Source of the DNA: an uncultured Chryseobacterium sp.
GTDB lineage: Bacteria; Bacteroidota; Bacteroidia; Flavobacteriales; Weeksellaceae
DNA length: 64,000 bases
Direction of reading: 5' to 3'
Assembly: GCA_913778505.1 (NCBI GenBank)
Contig: CAJYWD010000009.1
Span: forward strand, 1-64,000
Program-made: the position numbers and the translations under genes
Notes under the pieces: generated by a model
Database searches by the model: none
What the model saw: only the letters and a program-made list of their open reading frames with translations
Told to the model about the DNA's origin: nothing
Shown: one piece after another, positions 17,539 through 26,992 of the stretch
Position numbering within the stretch: position 1 is the first letter of the stretch
Layout of the letters: each line of letters starts with the position of its first letter

Positions 17539-18601
17539 GTCAGATTTTAAGATCCGGAGCCGGTATTTTTACTGGCTCCGCATCACACTTCTGATTCTTG
17601 TTTCTCAGTCGTGTCATGATGAGTTTGTAGGAGAGACTTTTGATGCGGATCAACTCTATCAATTCAACATTCCTAAAGATTTTCCGGCTTTGGCCGTGGA
17701 TACAGTCATTAATCCTGTAACTGTCAACGGTGTGGCGCTGGGTAAAAAACTGTTTTACGAAGGTCGCCTGTCCAGAAATAATACAATTTCATGCGGTTTC
17801 TGTCACATTCAGGAATTTGCATTTACACATCATGGTCACAGTGTGAGTCATGGAATTGATAACCGGATGGGTATCCGGAATGCGCCACCTATTCAGAATA
17901 TGGCGTTCCTCAGAAATTATACTTGGGATGGCGTCAGTCATCATCTGGATGAGCGATCTCTGGTGCCGATAACCACGGATTTCGAAATGGATAGCTCGCT
18001 GCCGGAAGTGATTGCTAAGCTGAGCTCTGATACGCATTACCAAAAATTGTTCACGGCTGCATTTGGTGATGATAAGGTGACAGGCGAGAGAATTCTGAAA
18101 GCACTTTCTCAATTTATGACAACACTGATTTCCGCCAATTCTAAATTTGACCGCGTGAGCCGCGGGACGGCAAATTTTACGGAAGATGAGTCTAACGGTT
18201 ATAAAGTATTTCAAAATAACTGTACACAATGTCATTCGGGTGCTCTGTTCACAGATCAAAGCTTCCGGAACACGGGCATGTATTATAATGCCGAGCTGGC
18301 AGATCGTGGCCGCTACCGAGTCACAATGGATCCGGTGGATGATATGAAATTCCGCGTGCCAAGCCTTCGAAATGTAGAATATACGGCGCCTTATATGCAT
18401 GATGGAAGATTTTCCAGTCTGGAGGCTGTGCTCAATTTTTACTCAGATCAGGTCATAAATTATCCCAATCTTGATCCGCAGCTCCGGAAAAATGGCCATA
18501 TCGGCATTGCTCTCAACGGAGAAGAAAAGAGGCTCGTAATCAGTTTTTTGAAAACGCTGAGCGATCCTGAGTTTATTACCAATCCAAAATTTGCTGAATA
18601 A
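17522..18601 (+). CDS. MbnH/MauG-type di-haem peroxidase
   Basis: 359 residues with an N-terminal hydrophobic segment ending in a lipobox-like SQSC (Cys31). Two c-type haem sites are present: CGFCH (91-95) and CTQCH (234-238). The region between has MGIRNAPPIQN, FTHHG and the MauG/CCP fold landmarks, and FRVPSLRNVEYTAPYMHDG lies near the end. It is presumed to oxidise a Trp of the neighbouring MbnP. Start could also be 17531. The start overlaps the MbnP stop, and the end overlaps the following barrel gene, so the three are one translation unit. Confidence 0.92.
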   Translation: MFTMIRSDFKIRSRYFYWLRITLLILVSQSCHDEFVGETFDADQLYQFNIPKDFPALAVDTVINPVTVNGVALGKKLFYEGRLSRNNTISCGFCHIQEFAFTHHGHSVSHGIDNRMGIRNAPPIQNMAFLRNYTWDGVSHHLDERSLVPITTDFEMDSSLPEVIAKLSSDTHYQKLFTAAFGDDKVTGERILKALSQFMTTLISANSKFDRVSRGTANFTEDESNGYKVFQNNCTQCHSGALFTDQSFRNTGMYYNAELADRGRYRVTMDPVDDMKFRVPSLRNVEYTAPYMHDGRFSSLEAVLNFYSDQVINYPNLDPQLRKNGHIGIALNGEEKRLVISFLKTLSDPEFITNPKFAE

Positions 18602-19550
18602 AATGATAAGATTATTAAAAACTTTAGGCATAATGCTCTGCATCACAGCCAGTGTTTCTGCATATGGTTCCGAAAAGGATAGCCTCTTCATTCCTAAAAA
18701 CGAATTGTCTGAGAATTTGTTTTGTGATGCCTGCGGCTGTGCGGCGGGGAATGGCTCATCGGGATTTGAGTCGCTTCTGAATCCGCAGTTCATTGGGGTC
18801 AAATATTTTGCGCAGCACTATAAAGCCAGGGAAAATCTTTTTGTAAACGATAGGACTCAGGATCAATACTTTAATACGATCCAGCTCTGGTCCAGAATTC
18901 CTGTGGGCAAAAAGTGGAGTATTTACGGAAATATTCCCTTTCATTTTCATAGCAAGCGAACGCAGCAGGGCAATGTCAGCATCAGTGGTGTTGGTGATGC
19001 CAGCATGATGGCATTGTATCAGGTTTTCCAGTCGGGCAGCGAGAGTCATCAGCTGAATGCCGGTGCAGGAATTAAGATACCACTGGGGAAATTTGATGAA
19101 AGAGGCTTAAGCGGCGTTAATCCAAGTTTTCAGCTGGGCACAGGTAGTTGGGATTATCTTTGGGCGATGAGTTACCGATTTCAGAAAAACAGTTGGGCGC
19201 TTATGCTGAATTCCGATTACACCATCAAAACTGAAAACAGAAAGCGTTATCAATTTGGTAACCAATGGAATTATGCGGCTACCGGATTCTACCGGATTTT
19301 GCAGAAAGATCAGCAGACTTTTGCTATTAAGCTTGGTTTTCAAGGCGAGGTCTATGACCATAACTGCCAGTATTCTGAACCTATTCCCAACACGGCAGGC
19401 AGCGCGCTTTACGCCAAAAGCGGTTTCGAGATTGCGGTCTCCAGGCTAAGCTTAGGTGCCGAGTGGATGGTGCCGCTGTACAGTCGGTTGGCAGGCCGTG
19501 ATATTGAAGCAAGATCACGAATGGCTGTATTCTTGAATTTTGGATTGTAA
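18591..19550 (+). CDS. Outer-membrane beta-barrel protein with N-terminal CDACGC motif
   Basis: 319 residues (315 if the ATG at 18603 is used) with a signal peptide ending near SVSAYG. The mature N-terminus holds FCDACGCAAGNG, a Cys cluster unusual for a barrel, followed by alternating strands such as FNTIQLWSRIPVG, WSIYGNIPFHFH and ASMMALYQV, and an aromatic end (FLNFGL). It resembles barrels annotated as transporters next to MbnP/MbnH. A role as outer-membrane route or receptor for copper is inferred from the operon and the Cys cluster. The gene overlaps the MbnH stop by 11 bp. Confidence 0.72.
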   Translation: MLNKMIRLLKTLGIMLCITASVSAYGSEKDSLFIPKNELSENLFCDACGCAAGNGSSGFESLLNPQFIGVKYFAQHYKARENLFVNDRTQDQYFNTIQLWSRIPVGKKWSIYGNIPFHFHSKRTQQGNVSISGVGDASMMALYQVFQSGSESHQLNAGAGIKIPLGKFDERGLSGVNPSFQLGTGSWDYLWAMSYRFQKNSWALMLNSDYTIKTENRKRYQFGNQWNYAATGFYRILQKDQQTFAIKLGFQGEVYDHNCQYSEPIPNTAGSALYAKSGFEIAVSRLSLGAEWMVPLYSRLAGRDIEARSRMAVFLNFGL

Positions 19551-19730
19551 AGAATTATGAATGCTGATAATCACATGATTTGATGCAATGGAATTATTTA
19601 TTTTATTCAAAAGTAGGATAATATTACGATTGATTTTCAGGTCATATTGGTTTTTTTTAGCTTATTTGTTATCAACTACGAAAATTGGTAAAGAAATTGT
19701 ATAGACAGCTAAGAATTAAAGTTTACAAAT

Positions 19731-19961
19731 ATGGGCACAGAAATTTCCTATTTTGATTTTAAAAACTTACAGCAGCAGGAGCAGTGTCAGCTCGTTCTAT
19801 CACAGGGAGAAGTCGTCAGCGAAATTTCCAAGGGCGACTTGCGTTTTGTAGTGTACAGGATGCCGTATTTTTCTGTGGAATTGATTTATACTCAGCATAA
19901 CAATAAGCTTTCCGGTTTCAATATTTACCAGAATAGCAACACAACGTTGCTCTATTCATGA
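19731..19961 (+). CDS. Small hypothetical protein (76 aa)
   Basis: 76 residues, soluble, no signal peptide, beginning MGTEISYFDFKNLQQQEQC. The alternating pattern (LRFVVYRMPYFSVELIYT) suggests a small beta-sheet fold. I do not recognise the family. It stands alone between the copper operon and the signalling operon and is followed after 38 bp by a strong terminator, which supports expression. Confidence 0.6.
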   Translation: MGTEISYFDFKNLQQQEQCQLVLSQGEVVSEISKGDLRFVVYRMPYFSVELIYTQHNNKLSGFNIYQNSNTTLLYS

Positions 19962-19999
19962 GTCTAATCCGCAGAGCGTTACTTAAGTTATAGAAAACA

Positions 20000-20025
20000 A
20001 CCGATGGTAGATACCGTCGGTTTTT
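20000..20025 (+). terminator. Intrinsic terminator
   Basis: ACCGATGGT and ACCGTCGGT form a 9-bp stem with one G-T pair and an AGAT loop, followed by five T. It ends the transcript of the 19731 gene and isolates the promoter at 20044. Confidence 0.85.
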
Positions 20026-20043
20026 CTCGATTTTAATGGGTAA

Positions 20044-20088
20044 TGTGATTATGATCACAAAGCATTTGTTAAAATCTTATTATTTTTG
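20044..20088 (+). promoter_or_regulatory. Crp/Fnr-type class II promoter of the signalling operon
   Basis: TGTGATTATGATCACA (20044-20059) is a perfect palindrome with a TGA-N6-TCA core. A TATTTTTG -7 box is at 20081-20088. The distance from palindrome centre to the T of the box is 29.5 bp, identical to three promoters in the 52-57 kb region and one base less than a fourth. The start codon is 40 bp downstream. Confidence 0.75.
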
Positions 20089-20128
20089 AATTGAATGAAA
20101 ATGAAAAATCACTTAAAATTATAATCTC

Positions 20129-21595
20129 ATGATTCTCATAGTTGATGACAATAAAAACAATATTTATTCTCTGAAAAAATTATTAGAATCGCAGGATTTT
20201 AAGATCGATACCGCAGAATCCGGCGAAGAAGCGCTGAAAAAGGCGCTTAAAAATCAATATTCACTCATCATTTTAGATGTCCAGATGCCGGGAATGGACG
20301 GCTTTGAAGTGGCTGAGAATTTTGCAGGATACAGTAAAACCAAAGATATTCCCATTATTTTTCTATCTGCGGTGAATACCGAAAAGCAGTTCATTACCAA
20401 AGGCTATGAGTCCGGCGGTATAGATTATGTGACTAAACCCATTGATCCGGAAATTCTGCTGCTCAAAGTCAAAACCTTTTATAACCTTCAGGAAAATAAT
20501 CTGGCACTCAAGAAAAATCACCAGAGTCTGGAGATGGAGGTAAAGGGCAGACGCGAGTCGCAGGTGGTTATGAAATCTGAAATTGACCATTTTCACCTGA
20601 TGCTGGAGGCGCTTCCGCAGATTGCCTTTACTCTGGATCATAATGGTAATGTGACCTTTGTTAATGCCCGATGGTTCGATTATTCCGAGGATAGCAATGT
20701 CTTTCCGGAAACGCATGTGGATGATAAGGATATTCGTAAGGAATTCGAACGTTCTCAGAAAAAACAAACGCCGCTGGAACTGGAAATCAGAATCCGCGAG
20801 CTAAGATCCGGCGATTACAGATATCATCTCCTCAGAATGACGCCTGTTTTCGATAACGAAAAGATCAAAAACTGGGTTGGAACTTTTACAGATATCGAGG
20901 CGCAGAAAAGGATGGAGAAGGAAAAAGATGAATTTCTGAGCATTGCCAGTCATGAGCTGAAAACGCCGCTCACCAGCATCAAAGCCTACGTGCAGCTGAT
21001 GGATCGGAAATTTAATTTTCAGCAGGACAGTTCGGAAAAAGCGTACATGATCAAGACTCTAGGCCAGATCGAAAAGCTCAATAGCCTGATTACCGATCTT
21101 CTGGATGTGTCAAAGATTGAAAACGGAAAACTGAAAATCAACAAGAAACTGACCAATCTGGAAGATGTAATCCAGAATTCTGTAGATGCCATAGTCCAGA
21201 CGTATGAAGGCAGGGTGAAAATAGACCGCCACGGTCAGAAGCCCGATATGCTGATTCCTTTGGATGAGATACGCATAGAACAGGTGATCTCTAATTTCCT
21301 CAGCAATGCCATCAAGTATTCGCCGGACAGCCATCAGGTCATTGTCTCTACTTTTACGGATGATGAGAATGTCCGTGTCAGCGTTACAGATTTCGGCATT
21401 GGTATTCCTGATTACAAGCAGCCGCTCGTGTTTCAGAAATTTTACCGTGTAGAAGAGTCGTCTGTACAGTTTCAGGGTCTGGGCATCGGACTGTTCATCT
21501 GTGCTGAGATTATCGCACAGCATGACGGAACCATCGGTGTATCCAGCGAGCCGGGTGAAGGCTCTACTTTTTATTTTACGCTACCCTTAAATTAA
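20129..21595 (+). CDS. Response regulator-PAS-histidine kinase hybrid
   Basis: 488 residues. An N-terminal receiver domain (1-120) has DD at 6-7, the phospho-acceptor Asp50 and Lys103 (YVTKPID). A PAS-like domain follows (about 150-260). The kinase core has phospho-acceptor His275 in ASHELKTPL, the N box FLSNAIKYS near 390, DFGIGIP near 421 and GLGIGLF near 451. No membrane segment is visible, so it is cytoplasmic. It is the first gene of an operon with a second kinase, receivers, CheR and CheB, and it sits behind a Crp/Fnr-type promoter. Confidence 0.93.
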   Translation: MILIVDDNKNNIYSLKKLLESQDFKIDTAESGEEALKKALKNQYSLIILDVQMPGMDGFEVAENFAGYSKTKDIPIIFLSAVNTEKQFITKGYESGGIDYVTKPIDPEILLLKVKTFYNLQENNLALKKNHQSLEMEVKGRRESQVVMKSEIDHFHLMLEALPQIAFTLDHNGNVTFVNARWFDYSEDSNVFPETHVDDKDIRKEFERSQKKQTPLELEIRIRELRSGDYRYHLLRMTPVFDNEKIKNWVGTFTDIEAQKRMEKEKDEFLSIASHELKTPLTSIKAYVQLMDRKFNFQQDSSEKAYMIKTLGQIEKLNSLITDLLDVSKIENGKLKINKKLTNLEDVIQNSVDAIVQTYEGRVKIDRHGQKPDMLIPLDEIRIEQVISNFLSNAIKYSPDSHQVIVSTFTDDENVRVSVTDFGIGIPDYKQPLVFQKFYRVEESSVQFQGLGIGLFICAEIIAQHDGTIGVSSEPGEGSTFYFTLPLN

Positions 21596-21599
21596 ATAT

Positions 21600-24500
21600 A
21601 TGCCGAGAAAATTTATCCGCAATCTTCAGTTTGGTGTAGGATTTTCCCTTTTGGTGCTTCTTGCAAGTTCAATGGCATCCTACTGGAGCATCCAGAACCA
21701 GATGAACAACCGCGAGAAATCTTCGCAGAGTCGCCGTTCCATTACTGCCGTGAAAGATGTTCTGATTGCCCTGCTGGACGCAGAAACCGGTAACCGTGGC
21801 TACCAACTCACGGGTCGCGAAGCGTTCCTTCAGCCGTACAATAAAAGTGTCTCGGAATTTTCCAACGCCATTAATATTGCTAAAAATATTCATCCGGATG
21901 ATGAGAAGCAATCCCAGCGACTGGATCAGCTGCAGCGCACTTCGGAAAAAAGTATGGCATTACTGAGACAATTTGTAGCCAACCGGCGGCAAGGCGAATT
22001 GATGACGCAGGAACAGATTGCTTACAGCAAAACGTATATGGACAGCTGCAGGCAGATTGTCCTTGATTTTGTAAAGCATGAAGAAGGAGAGTTGGCCGTC
22101 AAGAATAAAATCTTGAATCGTTCCTCCAATACTACCGTTCTTTTCATCATATTTTCGGCACTTGCCGCACTTGTCGTGACGATTTTCTTTTACAGAAAAC
22201 TCAAAAATGATCTGGTGCGCAGAGATAGGCTGGAGCGCCAGCTCAAGGCTAAAGATGAGGAAATCTCCAATCGTGTCCGCGTGATCCAGCAGGTAGCGAG
22301 TAAGGTAGCCAGCGGGGATTATGACGTTACGCTATCCGATTCTTCCAAGGACGAGCTTGGTGACATTGTGGAGTCTCTGAATAATATGACCAAGGCATTA
22401 AAAACCTCCTTCGAAAAAATAAGCAATAATGAATGGCGTCAGAATGGATTGCTCTTGCTGAATGAATCTTTGGTAGGCAATAATACGATGAAGGAAGTGA
22501 CAGATAATGCGCTGGAGCATTTTATTTCCTACGCAGAATGTGTGAATGGTGCAGTCTACATTTATGAAGATGACCGTTTGAAACTTTACAACGCATCTGG
22601 TCTGGAAGATCACATGAAGAAAAGTTTTATGCCTGGAGAAGGTGTCGTTGGTCAAACTTTTGTCCAGCAGCGCATCAATGTTTTTAATCAACTGGAGGAT
22701 AAAGACTTTGTAGTAAGCTTTGCAAGTGCAAAAGTTAAGATCAGCGGCATGATCCTGATTCCGATTGTGCTCGGCGAGCAGGCTTTCGGTGTTTTGGAAC
22801 TCAGTGCCACGCACGATTTTGACATGAGTACTGTCGATTATTTCAATGAATGTTCCAGAAACATAGCCATTGCGCTGAGTGCAGCCAGAGCACGGGAGCA
22901 GGAACAGCGATTGCTGGAGGAAACTCAGGCTCAGTCCGAGGAACTCCAGGTACAGCATTCGGAACTGGAAAATCTCAATACGGAATTGGAAGCCCAGACC
23001 CAGAAACTGCAGGCTTCTGAAGAGGAACTGCGTGTGCAGCAGGAAGAACTGATGCAGACCAACACAGAATTGGAAGAACGTTCCAAAGCACTGGAAGAAA
23101 AGAATCATCTGATAGCCGAACGTAATATTGAAATCCAGAAAAAGGCTGAGGAATTGGCCCTCAGCACGCAATATAAATCGGAATTCCTTGCCAATATGTC
23201 GCACGAACTGCGCACACCGCTGAACTCCATTCTTCTGCTGTCAAGATTGATGGCAGAGAATCCGGACGGCAATCTGAATGACGGCCAGATAGAGTCGGCC
23301 AGGGTGATCCAGAGTTCGGGAACCAGTCTGCTAACCTTGATTGATGAAATTCTCGATCTTGCCAAAATAGAATCTGGCAAAATGAGTCTGGAATTTGAAC
23401 AGGTATTGCTGGGAGACGTGACGAGAGATGTCAAAAATCTCTTTTTGCCCATAGCAACGGAAAAAGGGGTAATTTTCGATGTAGAAATAGATCCTTCACT
23501 AGAACAATCCTTTAAAACCGACCGCCTGAGGCTGGATCAGGTTTTGAGAAATCTTCTATCCAATTCATTTAAATTTACAAAAGAAGGCTCGGTCTCACTC
23601 AAAATATTCAGCTATCCGGATAATCCTGATTTTATGGTTTTCTCGGTAAAAGATACGGGCATGGGAATCCCGAAGGATAAGCAGCGTCTTATATTTGAAG
23701 CATTCCAGCAGGCGGATGGATCCACGCAGAGGAAATTTGGTGGCACAGGTCTCGGATTATCCATCAGCCGTGAAATTGCCAAACTGCTGGGTGGAAAAAT
23801 CACGCTTCAGAGCGAGCCGGGAGAAGGCAGTGAATTCAGTCTGGTGATTCCGAAGCACCCACAGGATCATACCGAATTTCAGAATTTTGACAAAAATCTT
23901 TCTGAAATTATATCTGATGATCTTAATGATATCAAAATGCTTGTAAAGCAGGATGAGCATGAGATCGAAGTTTCCAATAAAATTGAGATCCCGGAGGATG
24001 TTCCGGATGACCGTGATCATATTACAGACCAAGATAAGGTGATCCTTATCATAGAAGACGATACGCATTTCGCAAAAGCTATTTTAAAATATGCAAGGTC
24101 CAATAATTATAAAGGCGTCGTTGTTGTTCGTGGCGATTACGCACTATCAGCAGCGTTGCAGTACAAGCCCTTAGCTATTTTGCTGGATATCCAGCTTCCT
24201 GTGAAAGACGGCTGGCAGGTGATGCAGGAACTGAAAGGCAATCATCAGACCAAGCCAATTCCTGTCCACATGATGTCTTCTTTGCAGGCCAAACGGGAAA
24301 GCCTGATGAATGGCGCAATTGATTTCATTAATAAACCCATTGCGCTGGAACAGATGGATGGGATGTTCAAAAAAATTGAAGATGCCCTCAAACGCTCTCC
24401 GAGGAAAGTTTTGATTGTGGAAGAAAATGCACAGCACGCCAAAGCTCTGGCGTACTTTCTCAGCAGCTTTAATATTTCGCTTTCCGTGCAGGTTAATGTT

Positions 24501-25208
24501 CAGGACAGCGTAAAAGCTTTCCAGCAGGATCATGTGGATTGTGTGATTGTGGACGTTGGACAGGCGCGTGGGAACAGTCATGAGATCGTGGAGAAAATTA
24601 AAAGTAATGAAGGTCTGGAAGATTTGCCGGTCATCATTTTTACTGAGCACAGTCTCTCGCAGTCCGAGGAAATGAAGATCAAGACGTATGCAGACTCTAT
24701 TGTTGTAAAAACAGCACATTCTTATCAGAGGATTCTGGACGAGATCAGCCTGTTTCTGCATTTGGTGGAAGGCAATAAGAACAATGACGACGCTTCCAAA
24801 GGTAAAACACTGGGATCTCTTACCGAAACCCTGAATGGTAAAAAAGTCCTTATTACCGATGATGATGCCCGCAATATTTTTTCGCTCTCCAAAGCTCTGG
24901 AGAAGTACAAAGTAGAGGTAGTTATTGCGATGGACGGGAAGCAGGCTCTCGAAAAAATCAGTGAACATCCTGATATTGATATAATCCTGATGGACATGAT
25001 GATGCCGGAGATGGATGGTTACGATACCATTAGAACCATCCGGAAAATGCCCGAGCATAAAAATCTGCCTGTCATTGCTGTAACGGCAAAATCGATGGTG
25101 GGCGATAGGGACAAGTGTATCCAGGCAGGCGCATCCGATTATATTACCAAACCGGTGGATATCGATCAGTTGCTGTCCTTGCTAAGAGTGTGGTTGTACG
25201 AAAGTTAA
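21600..25208 (+). CDS. CHASE3-HAMP-GAF hybrid histidine kinase with three receiver domains
   Basis: 1202 residues. Two membrane segments (about 12-32 and 180-198) flank a CHASE3 sensor domain (LIALLDAETGNRGYQLTG). A HAMP segment, a GAF domain (about 285-435) and a long coiled coil rich in Glu and Gln follow. The kinase core has SHELRTPLNSILLLSRL, LSNSFKFT, DTGMGIP and GTGLGLSIS. After it come three receiver-like domains, the first (IIEDDTHF) and third (ITDDDARN, ILMDMMMPEMDG) complete and the middle one degenerate (VDVGQARG). It is separated from the first kinase gene by four bases. Probably an input sensor for the phosphorelay. Confidence 0.93.
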   Translation: MPRKFIRNLQFGVGFSLLVLLASSMASYWSIQNQMNNREKSSQSRRSITAVKDVLIALLDAETGNRGYQLTGREAFLQPYNKSVSEFSNAINIAKNIHPDDEKQSQRLDQLQRTSEKSMALLRQFVANRRQGELMTQEQIAYSKTYMDSCRQIVLDFVKHEEGELAVKNKILNRSSNTTVLFIIFSALAALVVTIFFYRKLKNDLVRRDRLERQLKAKDEEISNRVRVIQQVASKVASGDYDVTLSDSSKDELGDIVESLNNMTKALKTSFEKISNNEWRQNGLLLLNESLVGNNTMKEVTDNALEHFISYAECVNGAVYIYEDDRLKLYNASGLEDHMKKSFMPGEGVVGQTFVQQRINVFNQLEDKDFVVSFASAKVKISGMILIPIVLGEQAFGVLELSATHDFDMSTVDYFNECSRNIAIALSAARAREQEQRLLEETQAQSEELQVQHSELENLNTELEAQTQKLQASEEELRVQQEELMQTNTELEERSKALEEKNHLIAERNIEIQKKAEELALSTQYKSEFLANMSHELRTPLNSILLLSRLMAENPDGNLNDGQIESARVIQSSGTSLLTLIDEILDLAKIESGKMSLEFEQVLLGDVTRDVKNLFLPIATEKGVIFDVEIDPSLEQSFKTDRLRLDQVLRNLLSNSFKFTKEGSVSLKIFSYPDNPDFMVFSVKDTGMGIPKDKQRLIFEAFQQADGSTQRKFGGTGLGLSISREIAKLLGGKITLQSEPGEGSEFSLVIPKHPQDHTEFQNFDKNLSEIISDDLNDIKMLVKQDEHEIEVSNKIEIPEDVPDDRDHITDQDKVILIIEDDTHFAKAILKYARSNNYKGVVVVRGDYALSAALQYKPLAILLDIQLPVKDGWQVMQELKGNHQTKPIPVHMMSSLQAKRESLMNGAIDFINKPIALEQMDGMFKKIEDALKRSPRKVLIVEENAQHAKALAYFLSSFNISLSVQVNVQDSVKAFQQDHVDCVIVDVGQARGNSHEIVEKIKSNEGLEDLPVIIFTEHSLSQSEEMKIKTYADSIVVKTAHSYQRILDEISLFLHLVEGNKNNDDASKGKTLGSLTETLNGKKVLITDDDARNIFSLSKALEKYKVEVVIAMDGKQALEKISEHPDIDIILMDMMMPEMDGYDTIRTIRKMPEHKNLPVIAVTAKSMVGDRDKCIQAGASDYITKPVDIDQLLSLLRVWLYES

Positions 25209-25212
25209 AAAA

Positions 25213-25590
25213 ATGAAGATGGAAGGAAAGATTTTAATTGTTGATGATGATCCGAGGAACATCTTTGCGCTGGAACTTACGTTGAAGGCTAAACGCTATA
25301 GTGTTACTTCTGCCATGAGTGCGGAAGAAGCATTGGAAAAACTTAGACAGGACGAGACCATTTGTCTGGTGCTGATGGATATGATGATGCCGGATATAGA
25401 CGGATATCAGGCAATGGGTATGATGAAGTCTATGGAAAGAATTGCGGGAATTCCTGTAGTGGCGGTTACAGCGCAAGCCATGGGGCAGGATCGGCAGAAA
25501 TGTCTGGATGCCGGCGCTGTAGATTACATCAAAAAACCAATTGATGTAGACAGGTTACTGGAAGTCATTGAAAATGTAACAGCATGCTAG
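25213..25590 (+). CDS. Single-domain response regulator
   Basis: 125 residues forming one receiver domain: ILIVDDDPRN near the start, phospho-acceptor Asp57 in VLMDMMMPDIDG, and YIKKPID near the end. There is no output domain. The start could also be 25219 (MEGK). Such stand-alone receivers pass phosphate between hybrid kinases. The gene overlaps cheR by 7 bp. Confidence 0.92.
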   Translation: MKMEGKILIVDDDPRNIFALELTLKAKRYSVTSAMSAEEALEKLRQDETICLVLMDMMMPDIDGYQAMGMMKSMERIAGIPVVAVTAQAMGQDRQKCLDAGAVDYIKKPIDVDRLLEVIENVTAC

Positions 25591-26405
25591 AACCGAATAT
25601 CATTAAAGAGGAAGAGCTGGATTTTTTGGTGAAGGATATCTTTGAGCTATATGGCTACGATTTCTCTATGTACAGCAGGGCTTCCTTCAAGAGGAGGATC
25701 AACAGGATCTGTGTGATTGATAAATTTGCGAGTTTTGCGGAGCTGCGTTATACCATTATCAATGATCCGGAATATCTCAAAAGGTTTATTGAAGAGGTGA
25801 CGGTCAACGTGACGGAAATGTTCCGCGATCCGGAGTTTTTCCGGGAGTTGAGGGAAAATATTCTGCCGCAGCTGGGAACCTATCCGCTGATCCGGATCTG
25901 GGTAGCAGGATGTTCTACCGGCGAGGAAGCCTATTCCATCGCCATCTTGCTAAAGGAATTGGGACTATATGAAAAATCGTTGATCTACGCCACCGATATC
26001 AATCCTTCGGTCCTGGAAACGGCCAGAGCGGGCGTTTTTCCCCTGCATCAGATGAAGTTGTATTCGGAAAATTATCATGCATCCGGCGGGAAAGAGGATT
26101 TTTCAATGTATTACACAGCCAATTACGAGGCTGCCAGATTCGAGCAGTCTCTGAAAAAAAAGATGATCATTTCTACCCATAATCTGGTGTCAGACAGCTC
26201 GTTCAACAGTTTTCAGCTCATTGTTTGCCGTAATGTGCTGATTTATTTTGACCGAGCACTACAGGAACGTGTCTTCAGACTGTTTGACAGCAGTCTGGAG
26301 AATCTCGGATTCTTGGCATTAGGTTCCAAGGAAACACTGCGGTTTTCCGACCTGGAAAAGAAATATTATAGGATGGGTGAGCAGAGGATTTGGAAAAAGA
26401 ATTAA
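25584..26405 (+). CDS. CheR-type methyltransferase
   Basis: 273 residues. The N-terminal CheR domain has YGYDFSMYSRASFKRRI, and the SAM-binding part contains VTEMFRDPEFF, RIWVAGCSTGEEAYSIA, YATDINPSVL and FQLIVCRNVLIYF. These are the motifs of CheR, which methylates Glu of chemoreceptors. No chemoreceptor or CheA/CheW gene is nearby, and a CheB gene follows, so the pair probably modifies or regulates the neighbouring kinases instead of motility. That use is inferred from context. Confidence 0.93.
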   Translation: MLEPNIIKEEELDFLVKDIFELYGYDFSMYSRASFKRRINRICVIDKFASFAELRYTIINDPEYLKRFIEEVTVNVTEMFRDPEFFRELRENILPQLGTYPLIRIWVAGCSTGEEAYSIAILLKELGLYEKSLIYATDINPSVLETARAGVFPLHQMKLYSENYHASGGKEDFSMYYTANYEAARFEQSLKKKMIISTHNLVSDSSFNSFQLIVCRNVLIYFDRALQERVFRLFDSSLENLGFLALGSKETLRFSDLEKKYYRMGEQRIWKKN

Positions 26406-26406
26406 A

Positions 26407-26973
26407 ATGGAAAACAGCGACAGAAAACTTTTGATCATTGGAGGATCGGCCGGCAGCCTGTCTGTAATTCTGGATCTGCTGAAGAATCTGGAAGAACCAC
26501 TGGCGCTGGCGATGGTAATTGTAGTGCACAGAAAAGCATCTACTAGCAACATCCTGCCCACGTTGCTTCAGCAGTTTTCTCCGGTGGATATTCTGGAGAT
26601 TGATGATAAAATGGAACTGCAGGACAATAAGATTTATGTCGCTCCGGCAGATTTTCATCTCTTGTTCGAAGATGGAAATTCTATGGCATTGGACCGCTCC
26701 GAGAAGTTTAATTATTCCAGGCCGTCTATTGACGTCACCTTCCGTTCGGCAGCAGAGATCTTCCGGGAGAATCTTACAGGTGTACTGTTGTCGGGAGCCA
26801 ACGCCGACGGTGTGGAAGGACTCATGTTCATCAAGCGCTATGGCGGAAAAGTCTGGATCCAGGATCCCGGAACCGCGGAAGTTGATTTTATGCCAAGAGT
26901 GGCTGTGGAAAATGTAGATTATGACCTGATTTTATCGCCAAAAGATCTCGCTAAACGAATCAATGAATTATAA
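26407..26973 (+). CDS. CheB-type methylesterase domain protein
   Basis: 188 residues from the ATG at 26407; an earlier in-frame ATG (26377) overlaps cheR and adds residues unlike the family. Catalytic residues: Ser14 in GGSAGS, His41 in IVVHRK and the Asp in SGANADG. APADFHL and DPGTAEVDFMPR are also typical. It lacks the N-terminal receiver domain of chemotaxis CheB. It follows cheR directly and likely reverses its methylation. Confidence 0.92.
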   Translation: MENSDRKLLIIGGSAGSLSVILDLLKNLEEPLALAMVIVVHRKASTSNILPTLLQQFSPVDILEIDDKMELQDNKIYVAPADFHLLFEDGNSMALDRSEKFNYSRPSIDVTFRSAAEIFRENLTGVLLSGANADGVEGLMFIKRYGGKVWIQDPGTAEVDFMPRVAVENVDYDLILSPKDLAKRINEL

Positions 26974-26992
26974 ATTAAAGCAATATTAAGAT

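Noticed and set aside
12506-19550. A methanobactin biosynthesis cluster
   Set aside because: MbnP and MbnH are present, but no MbnB/MbnC-like enzymes or precursor peptide; the Cys-tail lipoprotein is a membrane-anchored family member, not a leader-core peptide.
24171-25058. 295-codon frame antisense to the large hybrid kinase
   Set aside because: Composition (many His, Asn, Phe) and full overlap with receiver domains mark it as a shadow.
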